NCBI GenBank assembly: GCA_902777855.1
Contig: CACYVN010000010.1
Coordinates: 1-57,665, forward strand
DNA length: 57,665 nucleotides
Direction: 5' to 3'
Source: an uncultured bacterium
GTDB taxonomy: Bacteria; Cyanobacteriota; Vampirovibrionia; Gastranaerophilales; Gastranaerophilaceae
Positions 35,256 through 43,646 of the stretch are shown in pieces. Both the position numbers and the translations under genes were made by a program. Below the pieces are notes generated by a model. The model did not search any database. It had not been told where the DNA came from and saw only the letters and a list, made by a program, of their open reading frames with translations. The stretch's first letter is position 1, and each line of letters begins with the position of its first letter.

Positions 35256-35987
35256 TTACTCTAACTTATTTCTTAATTTTATGGCATTTTTAAGCTGTTG
35301 ATTATTCTGGATTTTATAAATCCGCGCAAGTGCCCACTCTGCTGTTTCCTGTGCCTGAACATCTGAAATTTTTCCTGATGCACGACCGGCTTTTAAATTT
35401 TTATCAACAACATTATAAATCCCAAGCATTGTACCATTATCAAGTCTGTGAATAGGGCGTATAAAATAATCTGCAACTCCGCCCGAATTGTATTCTAATG
35501 TGTGGTATAAAACATGCAAAATATTTTTTGCGTGAGAAAGTTCATAGTCAAGAAAATTTATAACTTGTTCTTTTGTTCCGTGGCGAAATACGTAAGTTTT
35601 TATTTCCTCGTACTTATCTTTTGTCATCCCCATAGAATTTAAGTCCTGCATTGAACGAACTTGCAGCGTAACGTTTTTTATGTACCCGTCAACGTTAGTT
35701 GGCGGAATTTCAAGTGCCATAGCAAGAAGTTTTTTATCCCCTGCTTTGGTGTACGAATTTTTAAGCGGGCGGAAAAGTTTTAGCGGTCGGTTTTCCATAA
35801 TTGTTTTAAAATCTGAACCTGAAATTTTTTCATCAACAAGATGTTTAATTTCAGAATGATTCTTTTTCAAAAACTGAACTTTTTGTTCTGTTGTTATTTT
35901 ACTTGAAACCATAACCTCACGAACCTTGTATAAATCAAGATTCCCGACAGGATTAATATTATCTATTTTATCAACTCTTATACCCAT
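35256..35987 (-). CDS. Unrecognised 243-residue protein (paralogue of 29754-30485)
   Basis: Same length as its paralogue and similar throughout, though clearly diverged. Shared blocks include NLDLYKVREVM at residue 16, NRPLKL at 66, FLDYELSHAKNIL near 143, RLDNGTMLGIYNVVDKNLKAG near 180, and EWALARIYKIQNNQQ near the C-terminus. No known domain. TAGAAT then GCATCT precedes the ATG. The two copies bracket the acyltransferase, XRE and methylase genes. Confidence 0.75.
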   Translation of the reverse strand: MGIRVDKIDNINPVGNLDLYKVREVMVSSKITTEQKVQFLKKNHSEIKHLVDEKISGSDFKTIMENRPLKLFRPLKNSYTKAGDKKLLAMALEIPPTNVDGYIKNVTLQVRSMQDLNSMGMTKDKYEEIKTYVFRHGTKEQVINFLDYELSHAKNILHVLYHTLEYNSGGVADYFIRPIHRLDNGTMLGIYNVVDKNLKAGRASGKISDVQAQETAEWALARIYKIQNNQQLKNAIKLRNKLE

Positions 35988-36018
35988 AGATGCATTCTAC
36001 AAATTTTTCCGCAAGAAA

Positions 36019-36672
36019 TCAAGAGGATTTTTTTGCAAGTTCGTAACTTCGGTCAATGAATTTGTAAATTTCATCTAATGACATTGAACCGTCTAAAATT
36101 ATTGTTATCCAGTGTTTTTTGTTCATGTGGTAAGCGGGGTAAATATTTGGCTGTTTTAATAAATTCGGAACTTCCGCAAAAGGCACACGCAAATCAACAA
36201 GTTCAATAATTTCGTCTGTTTTTAGTCCGATTTTTGAACCCTGAACGGATAATAGGGCAAAATACCATTTTTCGTTGTCCTGTCGTCTGCAAACCGCATT
36301 GCGGGGGAACTTTTCCCATAAGTATTCCGCAGGGGAATTATATTTTTCTTTTGCATAATCAAGAATTTTGTAACTGTATTCCCACTCAAAAGCCTTTATT
36401 TCAAAACATTTTTCTTTAATTTCGTCAATAATTTTTTCGTACTGTTCACGAATTTGTCCGACAAAAGTCCCCTGTGCATCTTCAACAAGATGCAGTGTAT
36501 ACGGCTCATTAAAGGCTTTTTCTATAAGTTCGGTGCGGATTTCATTTTCGTTTATAATGTCGATATTGAGTGTAAAATCACCATTCATGATATTGACGGA
36601 ATAACTGTATTTGTCTTTGTCTTTTTTAAATCCGTAATCTTTTAACTTTTGAATATTTGCCTTTTTCTTCAT
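36019..36672 (-). CDS. MmcQ/YjbR-family protein with N-terminal extension
   Basis: This 217-residue protein has a C-terminal YjbR-like domain: SPAEYLWEKFPRNAVCRRQDNEKWYFAL near residue 113, RVPFAEVPNLLKQPNIYPAYHMNKKHWITIILDG near residues 162-195, and a final helix DEIYKFIDRSYEL. The family has a cyclophilin-like fold and no firm function. The first 90 residues are an extension not common to the family. TAAAAT lies six bases before the ATG, and the hairpin just upstream belongs to the neighbouring gene. Confidence 0.75.
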   Translation of the reverse strand: MKKKANIQKLKDYGFKKDKDKYSYSVNIMNGDFTLNIDIINENEIRTELIEKAFNEPYTLHLVEDAQGTFVGQIREQYEKIIDEIKEKCFEIKAFEWEYSYKILDYAKEKYNSPAEYLWEKFPRNAVCRRQDNEKWYFALLSVQGSKIGLKTDEIIELVDLRVPFAEVPNLLKQPNIYPAYHMNKKHWITIILDGSMSLDEIYKFIDRSYELAKKSS

Positions 36673-36678
36673 AATAAA

Positions 36679-36684
36679 ATTTTA
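36679..36684 (-). promoter_or_regulatory. -10 box TAAAAT six bases before the YjbR-like gene
   Basis: On the minus strand TAAAAT is followed by TTTATT and ATG 36672. There is no ribosome binding site in between. Confidence 0.6.
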
Positions 36685-36690
36685 GCATGA

Positions 36691-36716
36691 AAAAAGGCGG
36701 AATTTTTAGTTCCGCC
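36691..36716 (-). terminator. Terminator of the ferritin-like gene
   Basis: On the minus strand GGCGGAA (36716-36710) pairs with TTCCGCC (36702-36696), followed by five T. It directly precedes the promoter of the next leftward gene. Confidence 0.8.
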
Positions 36717-36727
36717 TGTGTTTTATT

Positions 36728-38023
36728 TTAAAATTCAAATTCTTCTTCAGACATTTTTTCGTATTCTTCCGGTGTCACCGTATCGCAGGTCATACCGTCT
36801 TTTTGCATTGATTTTTTTGCAAGTTTCGGTAAATCTTTTTTGAGTTCATCAGAAGCACAAACCAAATCTCTGCTTTTTTGTTCAGCAATTACACGAATGG
36901 TTACTTCAGATGGTGAACCGTCCTCTCCAACGGCTTTTTGTACTTCATAACTTGCCCAATCATCAGGAATATCTTTTGTAAACTGATAATCTTTATCTGA
37001 ACCTAAACGCTTATCAATTTCTGCGCGCAATACTTTTTCAACATAATCTTTTTGGGAAGTAAAGTGGCACGGATGAACGATATCTTCACCAATAACCTCT
37101 TGCGGGTCACGTTTTTCGTATTTTTTGAATAATTTTGCTGCGGTTTGGAGATGGTCAAGTTCCATTGCCAAAAATTCTTCCCAAATCGGCATTAAAGTTT
37201 CATCTTTTTCGTCAGTCATGCAGTTGTGGTATGTGCAGACTTCGGTAAATTCGTGGAGCAGTAATTTTTCGTAGAAGGATTCAGACGGGTCGATTAAAGA
37301 TTCATACATTGTAACGTGTTCTTCTTCAACATCTTTGATTTCTGCATAAGTTTCTCTTAATAACTCGCTTCCGTATGCAAACCCGTGTTCGCCGTAGTAG
37401 TTGTGTGTTTGCTGTTCCCCTGCAACAAGGGTTAGGATATTAACTTTGGTTTGCGGGGAAGCTTTTTCTTTGTCATAGTGTTTACGCAGCCTTACAATGT
37501 TGCAGTTGTGATGGTTTTGTGTCGGGCGCCCTATGATTACATCAGTCTGCCCCTGTACAATTGCATTTGGGGTAATTCCATGAATCATATATGCCCATTG
37601 TGAATATCTGTAGAGGTGGTCAAAATCTTCTAAAAGTCCAAAATCGAAGGTCTCTTTTACATAAGAATCCGGTTCATTCTGTGCCATCCAGGCAGTTAAA
37701 TCTACCGCAACCTGTTCATAACCTAAAGTTGTTTCCAAAACGGACTGATCGCATGGCGCAAGCCAGTTTACTGTTGTCTGCTGCGCATCTTCAATTCTTT
37801 TTGTTTGTGCAAGAAATTCTAAGGTATCTTCGTCTTGGCATACTCTTGCAAAATTATGTTTAAAATTCCAAGCTTCGACTTCAATTCCGTTCATCAAAAT
37901 TTGTCGGGTTCGGCTGTAACAATCAACCTCGTTTTTGTTGTATTTTCTGTGCGCAATATCATGCCATGTGCGTATTTGTTTTTCTAACGGTAAGCCTTTT
38001 TCTTTTAAAGCATTAAAAGTCAT
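36728..38023 (-). CDS. Ferritin-like di-iron protein, unrecognised subgroup
   Basis: This 431-residue soluble protein starts at ATG 38023 (MTFNALKEKGLPL), which has AAAGGAG 8-14 bases upstream; the longer frame to 38122 has no such site. Several paired metal-like residues suggest a four-helix iron site: EDFDH (132-136), AGEQQTH (203-207), a first E-x-x-H at 233-236 (EEEH), HEFTE at 257-261, and a second E-x-x-H at 288-291 (ELDH). Rubrerythrin-like proteins carry such pairs. The C-terminal 120 residues have no clear match. Its function may be oxidative stress or iron handling, which is inference. The leader carries two palindromic repeats. Confidence 0.6.
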   Translation of the reverse strand: MTFNALKEKGLPLEKQIRTWHDIAHRKYNKNEVDCYSRTRQILMNGIEVEAWNFKHNFARVCQDEDTLEFLAQTKRIEDAQQTTVNWLAPCDQSVLETTLGYEQVAVDLTAWMAQNEPDSYVKETFDFGLLEDFDHLYRYSQWAYMIHGITPNAIVQGQTDVIIGRPTQNHHNCNIVRLRKHYDKEKASPQTKVNILTLVAGEQQTHNYYGEHGFAYGSELLRETYAEIKDVEEEHVTMYESLIDPSESFYEKLLLHEFTEVCTYHNCMTDEKDETLMPIWEEFLAMELDHLQTAAKLFKKYEKRDPQEVIGEDIVHPCHFTSQKDYVEKVLRAEIDKRLGSDKDYQFTKDIPDDWASYEVQKAVGEDGSPSEVTIRVIAEQKSRDLVCASDELKKDLPKLAKKSMQKDGMTCDTVTPEEYEKMSEEEFEF

Positions 38024-38066
38024 TTTATTTTCTCCTTTCAAACAAAATATATTAACCTCTTCCCAA

Positions 38067-38090
38067 CCCTCTCCTGAAATCAGGAGAGGG
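38067..38090. repeat. 11-bp palindromic repeat in the ferritin-like gene leader
   Basis: CCCTCTCCTGA (38067-38077) pairs with TCAGGAGAGGG (38080-38090) with a two-base loop. It shares CCCTCTCC-type bases with the inner palindrome at 11276-11296. Confidence 0.65.
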
Positions 38091-38153
38091 AGATGTTGTA
38101 AACGTGAGAGTTTATGCATCATTGAGCAAGGCTTTCATATACGAATGTGTAAG

Positions 38154-38171
38154 TTGGGGTTTCTACCCCAA
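38154..38171. repeat. TTGGGGT palindromic repeat between divergent genes
   Basis: TTGGGGT (38154-38160) pairs with ACCCCAA (38165-38171), preceded by TGTAAG. It resembles the TAGG-type repeats found elsewhere in the window. Confidence 0.6.
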
Positions 38172-38252
38172 CATAGTGATATTAAAAAATAAAATGAATT
38201 TTAAAGTTTTTAAATCGTCTGATACGGCAAACCTATATTGATAAATTTTTGC

Positions 38253-38258
38253 TATAAT
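38253..38258 (+). promoter_or_regulatory. -10 box TATAAT six bases before mfd
   Basis: TATAAT is followed by ACATAT and ATG 38265. No Shine-Dalgarno sequence is present. Confidence 0.7.
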
Positions 38259-38264
38259 ACATAT

Positions 38265-41200
38265 ATGTTCAACATCAACGAAAATGATATACCCTATCCT
38301 TATGAGCGGTTCAGGGCAAGGTTAAAAGAGGGAGAGTCCTTTGCCGTAACCGGTTTGACAACTTTTTTGCGCCTGTTTTTATTATCCAAAATTAAAACTT
38401 ACGCAAAGAAAAAAATTCTTATGGTGACCTCCACTGAGCAAAACGCCCTGAAATATCAAAGCGATCTGAAAACTATTTTTGACCTTGATGCTGAAATAAT
38501 GCCGTTTCAGGATGTTTCTATGTATGAAACGGTCAGCCCGAATTTATACGATTATGCCCGTCAGGTTGAAATTCTTTTAAATAAGCCAAATGTTGTTATT
38601 TGTCCCGTAAAATCTCTGCTTGAAAAATTCCCTAACGAAGATTTTTTCAAAAAAAATTGTCTGAAAATCAAAGTGGGTGATACTCTTGATTTAGGTAAAT
38701 TTTCAAGGCAGTTGGTTAATTTGGGTTACAAAAAGACTACAATGGTCAGCGATATATCGGAGTTCAGCATAAGAGGGGATATTGCAGATGTTTTTTCCCT
38801 GAATTCTCATCCTGTCCGTATTGAACTTTGGGGAGATGAGGTTGTTGATATCCGCTATTTTGATAACGAAACTCAAAAATCAGTTGAAAAAGCGAAAGAA
38901 ACAACCATTTATCCTGTTTACAAATTCATTACCGCAGGTCAAGAAGAACTTGTAAGAGAATTACAGGGCGGACTTGATGATGTACCCGAGGAAAATTATT
39001 TTGAAGGAATAGAAGTTTATCAGGGTTATTTTAATAAGCAATTAATGGGAATTTTAGACTATTTCAAAGATTATGCGCTTGTTTTTGATGAAACAACAGA
39101 AATCTACTCAAAATACGAATTTCTTGATGAGGAATGTGAAAAAAGAAAAGAAGATTTGCGTAAATATTCTGCCCCCTTTCAGGGGGAAGTGTACGAAGTC
39201 CGTAGGGGGTTAAGAAATAAAAAGATCCCGAATCAAGTTCGGGATGACAGTATAAATAACCACTTTTCGTATGAAGAATTTTTGAGGGAAACTTCATATT
39301 TTCAAAAAATCGGGTTTAATAATTTTATTGACGGAAGCATGTTTGATTTAATCGAGTTTAATTCTCAGCCGTTGCGCAATTTTGAGGCTAATATTGATGA
39401 TATTTCAAACTACATAACAGAATGTACCAATTATAAAATTATAATTGCAACAGATTATCCTGAACGAGTAAAAGAAATTCTGTCAGAACGTGAAATTTTC
39501 AATGTTGATTTTCATGGTGCAATTGTCTGTGGCGGGTGTATTCTTGATGATTTTAAAACGATTATTATTACTGACAGGGAGATGTTTAACAAACGTCCGA
39601 AAGAAATTACATCGGCGAAAAAATCTTATTACAAGGAAAAACCTGAATTTATTGAAAACATCAACGATATTAAGCCCGGCGAATTTGTTGTTCATACAAT
39701 TCATGGTCTTGGAATTTATAAAGGGCTTTCAAAACAGGAAATTGACGGTCAGTTAAAAGATTATCTGACTATTGAATACGCAAATAAGGACAAATTGCAT
39801 ATTCCGGCGGAACAAATAAATCTTTTATGCAGATACAGAGGTTCAGGCAGTGCTAAACCGAAGCTCTCCAAAATGGGCGGTCGGGATTGGGAAAACACCA
39901 AAACCAAAGTCAAAAAAGCAGTTGAAACTGTTGCTTATGACCTGTTGCGGCTTTATGCAAAACGCAAAATGCAACAGGGAATTGAATTTTTACCTGATAC
40001 AAATTGGCAGATAGAGATGGAAGAAGCATTTGAATACACCGAAACCCCCGACCAGTTAAAAGCTATAACAGAGGTTAAATCAGATATGGAATCTTCTCAA
40101 CCGATGGACAGACTGATTTGCGGGGATGTCGGGTTTGGCAAAACAGAGGTTGCAATGAGGGGGATTTTTAAGGCAATAACCTCAGGAAAGCAGGCTGCCG
40201 TAATTGTTCCGACAACTATTCTTGCACTTCAGCATTATCAAACAATGGAAGAACGATTCAGACCGTTTGGGGTAAAAGTAGAACTTTTATCAAGATTCCG
40301 CAGCCCAAAAGAGCAAAAAGGAACAATAAAGAGGCTTGCAACGGGTGAATGTGATGTTGTTGTGGGTACTCACAGGCTTTTACAAGACGGAATAATATTC
40401 AAAGATTTGGGAATGTTAGTTATAGATGAAGAACATCGTTTTGGTGTTCGTCATAAAGAAAGATTAAAACAATTAAGGGAAAACATTGATATTCTTTCTA
40501 TGTCTGCAACACCTATCCCCAGAACACTTTATATGTCATTATCAGGAATTAAAGATATTTCACTAATAAATACTCCGCCTAAAAATCGTTTGCCCATTAA
40601 GACTTATGTCGGGAATTGGGATGAAAATATGGTTCGGAATGCTATTAATCATGAAATCGACCGAGAAGGGCAGGTTTTTTATCTTTATAACAGGGTTGAA
40701 ACAATTATGGAAATGAAAACTCTTTTGCAAAGAATTGTGCCTAATGCAAGAATAGCTGTCGGGCATGGGCAGATGGACGAAAAAGAACTTGAGCAGGTTA
40801 TTGTCGATTTTGCTAATCATGAATATGATGTTTTGCTTGCCACAACCATAATTGAAAACGGTATAGATATCCCAAATGCAAATACAATGATAATTCATGG
40901 GGCAGATAAATTCGGACTGGCACAGTTATATCAGTTAAGAGGGCGTGTCGGGCGAAGTGAAAGACAGGCTTATTGTTACTGTTTTTATAAACGCAGTAAA
41001 GAGCTTTCAAAAGATGCAACTGACCGTTTAAAAGCCATAAAAGAATTTACTACGCTTGGAAGCGGTTATCAGATTGCAATGAGAGATGTTGAAATACGCG
41101 GGGTCGGGAATATCTTAGGTACAAAACAACACGGACATATGGTAAATGTCGGGTTCGATACATATTGTGAGCTTTTGGAGGAAGCCGTAAAAGAGTTGCA

Positions 41201-41699
41201 GGGAGAAAAAATTGACCGAACTCAGCCGACAATAGTTGATATAAATGTAACGGCATACATTCCTGATGAGTGGGTTGGCTCGTCGGATCAAAAAATGATT
41301 GAATATAAACGATTAGCGGATGTAAAATCTGTCACTGAACTTGATTATATAGTTGATGAGTGGAAAGATCGTTTTGCCAAACCGCCCGAACCTGTTGAAA
41401 ACTTAATCAGGCTGATAAGATTAAGGCTTGGGGCAACAGAAATTAAAATTGGTGCAATAAGAGAAGTTCAGGATAATATCAGAATTTATACACCATATTC
41501 TAAAGCAGAATGGAATCTTGTTTCAAGAATCCTGCCTCCAAATATCTCACGTAAAATAAAATTTATAACAGCTCCAAATACATGTACCGAGGGTAAATCC
41601 ATACTTATATTAAATACTTCTTATGTAAATTTTAATGAAATATTTAACATTTTAAATGATTTGTTTTATTATATACGCAAGGTTAGTTATGAATATTAA
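38265..41699 (+). CDS. mfd: Transcription-repair coupling factor
   Basis: Mfd pushes stalled RNA polymerase off damaged DNA and recruits UvrA. The protein has 1144 residues from ATG 38265. The UvrB-like N-terminus ends near residue 300. The polymerase-interacting CarD/RID-like domain (GEFVVHTIHGLGIYKGLSKQ) is near residues 475-530. The helicase core has GDVGFGKTEVAMRG (Walker A), the DEEHRFGV box and TTIIENGIDIP. A C-terminal TRCF domain (KMIEYKRLADV) follows. Residues ~303-329 are an in-frame block of dispersed palindromic repeats absent from the normal family. Start chosen from the TATAAT box six bases upstream; the TTG at 38238 lies before that promoter. Confidence 0.94.
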   Translation: MFNINENDIPYPYERFRARLKEGESFAVTGLTTFLRLFLLSKIKTYAKKKILMVTSTEQNALKYQSDLKTIFDLDAEIMPFQDVSMYETVSPNLYDYARQVEILLNKPNVVICPVKSLLEKFPNEDFFKKNCLKIKVGDTLDLGKFSRQLVNLGYKKTTMVSDISEFSIRGDIADVFSLNSHPVRIELWGDEVVDIRYFDNETQKSVEKAKETTIYPVYKFITAGQEELVRELQGGLDDVPEENYFEGIEVYQGYFNKQLMGILDYFKDYALVFDETTEIYSKYEFLDEECEKRKEDLRKYSAPFQGEVYEVRRGLRNKKIPNQVRDDSINNHFSYEEFLRETSYFQKIGFNNFIDGSMFDLIEFNSQPLRNFEANIDDISNYITECTNYKIIIATDYPERVKEILSEREIFNVDFHGAIVCGGCILDDFKTIIITDREMFNKRPKEITSAKKSYYKEKPEFIENINDIKPGEFVVHTIHGLGIYKGLSKQEIDGQLKDYLTIEYANKDKLHIPAEQINLLCRYRGSGSAKPKLSKMGGRDWENTKTKVKKAVETVAYDLLRLYAKRKMQQGIEFLPDTNWQIEMEEAFEYTETPDQLKAITEVKSDMESSQPMDRLICGDVGFGKTEVAMRGIFKAITSGKQAAVIVPTTILALQHYQTMEERFRPFGVKVELLSRFRSPKEQKGTIKRLATGECDVVVGTHRLLQDGIIFKDLGMLVIDEEHRFGVRHKERLKQLRENIDILSMSATPIPRTLYMSLSGIKDISLINTPPKNRLPIKTYVGNWDENMVRNAINHEIDREGQVFYLYNRVETIMEMKTLLQRIVPNARIAVGHGQMDEKELEQVIVDFANHEYDVLLATTIIENGIDIPNANTMIIHGADKFGLAQLYQLRGRVGRSERQAYCYCFYKRSKELSKDATDRLKAIKEFTTLGSGYQIAMRDVEIRGVGNILGTKQHGHMVNVGFDTYCELLEEAVKELQGEKIDRTQPTIVDINVTAYIPDEWVGSSDQKMIEYKRLADVKSVTELDYIVDEWKDRFAKPPEPVENLIRLIRLRLGATEIKIGAIREVQDNIRIYTPYSKAEWNLVSRILPPNISRKIKFITAPNTCTEGKSILILNTSYVNFNEIFNILNDLFYYIRKVSYEY
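39171..39250 (+). repeat. Palindromic repeats inserted in frame in mfd
   Basis: The first stem is CCCCCT (39172-39177) with AGGGGG (39181-39186). The second is ATCCCGAA (39225-39232) with TTCGGGAT (39238-39245). The block keeps frame and encodes APFQGEVYEVRRGLRNKK and then IPNQVRDDS. Its minus strand would read CHPELDSGS, matching the insertion in nif3. Confidence 0.8.
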
Positions 41700-41718
41700 A
41701 AAAGAAAGAGGGATATAT

Positions 41719-42852
41719 ATGAAATCAACAAAACTTATTGCAACTTTACTTGTTGCAGGAATGTTATTTACCGGATGCGGTCTGAAAAATTCTCAGGCGA
41801 TAATCAAAGTAAATGATGGTGTTATTACTCAAAATGATTTCGATAAGCTTATGGACAGGCAGCTTGCGGCATCTCCGTTTGCAAAAATGGGATTGGGTGA
41901 TATTAAAAATGACAAAGAAGGTGTTTTATATTTAATGAGCGAACGTGCTGTTATTACCCAGCTTGTTATTCAAAAACTACTTGATCAGGAAGCAAACGCA
42001 AGAGGTATAAAAGTTTCAAACAAAGATGTTGATGAAGCAATCAATAAAGTTATAGACAAACTTGGCGGGAAAGAAAATTTATCTAAAGTACTTAAACAGA
42101 ATAATGTAAGTATCAAGCAATTCAAATCTGATATTAAAACACAGGTAAAAATGCACAAACTTGCGCAAACTTCAAAAAATATAAAAGTTTCTGATAAAGA
42201 AGTTAAAGATTTTTATAATAAAAATATTGACAAATTTAAGCATGACGAGCAGATTAGAGCATATCACATTCTTTTGATGACGGATCCAATGCAGCTTGCT
42301 CAGGAAATTTCAGGGGATGGTAAAAAAGAAATTTCCGAAACAGAAATGAATAAAAAAATCGGAGAAAAAGTAAAAGAACGTGAAACACTCGCAAATAAAA
42401 TTGCAAAGGAATTAAAAGCGGATACTTCAAAGTTTGGCGCTTATGCAAAAAAATATTCACATGATACGACAACAGCGCAAAAGGGCGGAGATTTGGGTTA
42501 TTTTGAAGCCAAAGTTATGGTTCCTGAATTTTCAAAAGCAGCTTTTGCTGCCAAACCAAACACTGTTGTAGGTCCGGTAAAGACTCAGTTCGGATATCAC
42601 ATAATCCTTGTAACAGACAGACGTCCTGCCGGGGTTGAATCTTTTGATAAAATTAAAAATAACTTGAAAGAAAGCCTTACAAATGAAAAAGAAATAAAAG
42701 CGATTGACGATATTTTGAATGCTTCAAAGAAAAAAGCAAATATTGAATATATTGACAAACAGTATAATCCTGATGAAATTACCAAGAAACTTACAAAACA
42801 ATTGGAACAAATGCAGAAAGAAGCTAATCAGGTTTCACCAGCTAAAAAATAA
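41719..42852 (+). CDS. Lipoprotein parvulin-type peptidyl-prolyl isomerase
   Basis: This 377-residue PrsA/SurA-like chaperone helps fold exported proteins. Start ATG 41719 opens a lipoprotein signal (MKSTKLIATLLVAGMLFTGCG, lipobox LFTGC, lipidated Cys at residue 21) and has AGAGGG 8-13 bases upstream. The N-terminal SurA-like helical part reaches about residue 165. The parvulin domain follows: IRAYHILLM near residue 177, KYSHDTTTAQKGGDLGYFEA near residue 246, and FGYHIILVTDRRPAG near residue 290. The tail is helical. It starts 19 bases after the mfd stop and may share its transcript. Confidence 0.88.
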   Translation: MKSTKLIATLLVAGMLFTGCGLKNSQAIIKVNDGVITQNDFDKLMDRQLAASPFAKMGLGDIKNDKEGVLYLMSERAVITQLVIQKLLDQEANARGIKVSNKDVDEAINKVIDKLGGKENLSKVLKQNNVSIKQFKSDIKTQVKMHKLAQTSKNIKVSDKEVKDFYNKNIDKFKHDEQIRAYHILLMTDPMQLAQEISGDGKKEISETEMNKKIGEKVKERETLANKIAKELKADTSKFGAYAKKYSHDTTTAQKGGDLGYFEAKVMVPEFSKAAFAAKPNTVVGPVKTQFGYHIILVTDRRPAGVESFDKIKNNLKESLTNEKEIKAIDDILNASKKKANIEYIDKQYNPDEITKKLTKQLEQMQKEANQVSPAKK

Positions 42853-42870
42853 ATTAAAAATAATATTAAA

Positions 42871-42900
42871 AGAGCGGAGTTTTAAACTCCGCTCTTTTTT
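42871..42900. terminator. Bidirectional terminator after the isomerase gene
   Basis: AGAGCGGAGT (42871-42880) pairs with ACTCCGCTCT (42886-42895), with a T run right and A run left. It also ends the leftward gmk operon. Confidence 0.88.
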
Positions 42901-43637
42901 ATGATTTCCGTTAATCCTTTGTAATAAGCAAGATTTAAAACCTGCTGTAAATAAGATGTTATGCACAATATTATTAGAATAGTGAGCAGTTGTATAGTTC
43001 GGGATTGCCCGTTTATTAACATTTTCAGGCAAACAGTACTTAGTGTAGATATAATAAATCCTATTGCTATAAATTGGAGCAAAAACAGAAAAATTTTTAC
43101 AAAAGTTTTTTTCATAATTTCTGCAACAATCAAAGGATTAAAGATTTTTAAATCATATTTAAAATCTTTTGAGAATTTTATAAATACCATATTTATAAAT
43201 GGTAAAAGTACAATTAAAAATATTATATATGCATAAAATACGGAGTTAGATGTTCCAAAAAGCGTTATCCCAAGATAACCGGCAATTCCTAAATAAATCC
43301 CCCAAACGAACATTACCGGAAAAACTTTTATAAAAGTTGTGAAACAATTCATTGAAACCGACGGTAGTGATGTTGTGGTGTTTTCATAACTTTCATGGAT
43401 AAATTTGTATATATAGCCAGTAAAAAATATGAAAATCATAATTCCAATCATTGAAAATATTATGACTTCATCATTAGAAGGAACTGCAAAAACCGCATAT
43501 AAAGTGTTACCCGTAAAAACAGAAATTACTTCATTGAATGCAATTGCCATAATTCCCACAAGTGCAAATATTGTTGTCTGGGCTATAAGATTATCTTTGC
43601 CGGTATATAGTTCTTTGATAATTTTTAAGATGTTCAT
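42882..43637 (-). CDS. Polytopic membrane protein of unknown function
   Basis: This 251-residue protein has about six membrane segments (for example IFALVGIMAIAFNEVISVF at 23-41, VIIFSMIGIMIFIFFTGYIY, FVWGIYLGIAGYLGITLF, FYAYIIFLIVLLPFINMVF, IFLFLLQFIAIGFIISTL, QLLTILIILCITSYLQQVL). It has no signature I recognise. It is the last gene of the gmk-coaBC-nif3 cluster, nine bases after nif3. TATAAT/TAATAT boxes lie close to its start as well, so it may also have its own promoter. Confidence 0.75.
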   Translation of the reverse strand: MNILKIIKELYTGKDNLIAQTTIFALVGIMAIAFNEVISVFTGNTLYAVFAVPSNDEVIIFSMIGIMIFIFFTGYIYKFIHESYENTTTSLPSVSMNCFTTFIKVFPVMFVWGIYLGIAGYLGITLFGTSNSVFYAYIIFLIVLLPFINMVFIKFSKDFKYDLKIFNPLIVAEIMKKTFVKIFLFLLQFIAIGFIISTLSTVCLKMLINGQSRTIQLLTILIILCITSYLQQVLNLAYYKGLTEIIKKSGV

Positions 43638-43646
43638 AACAAAATA

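Noticed and set aside
29754-35987. Complete integrative element
   Set aside because: No integrase, excision gene set or matching right-hand attachment repeat could be seen, so only an accessory block is claimed.
38024-38122. Longer start of the ferritin-like gene
   Set aside because: It would translate the palindromic repeat; ATG 38023 has a strong binding site.
39064-39297. Minus-strand frame within mfd
   Set aside because: It is a shadow that only shows the reverse reading of the palindromic repeat.
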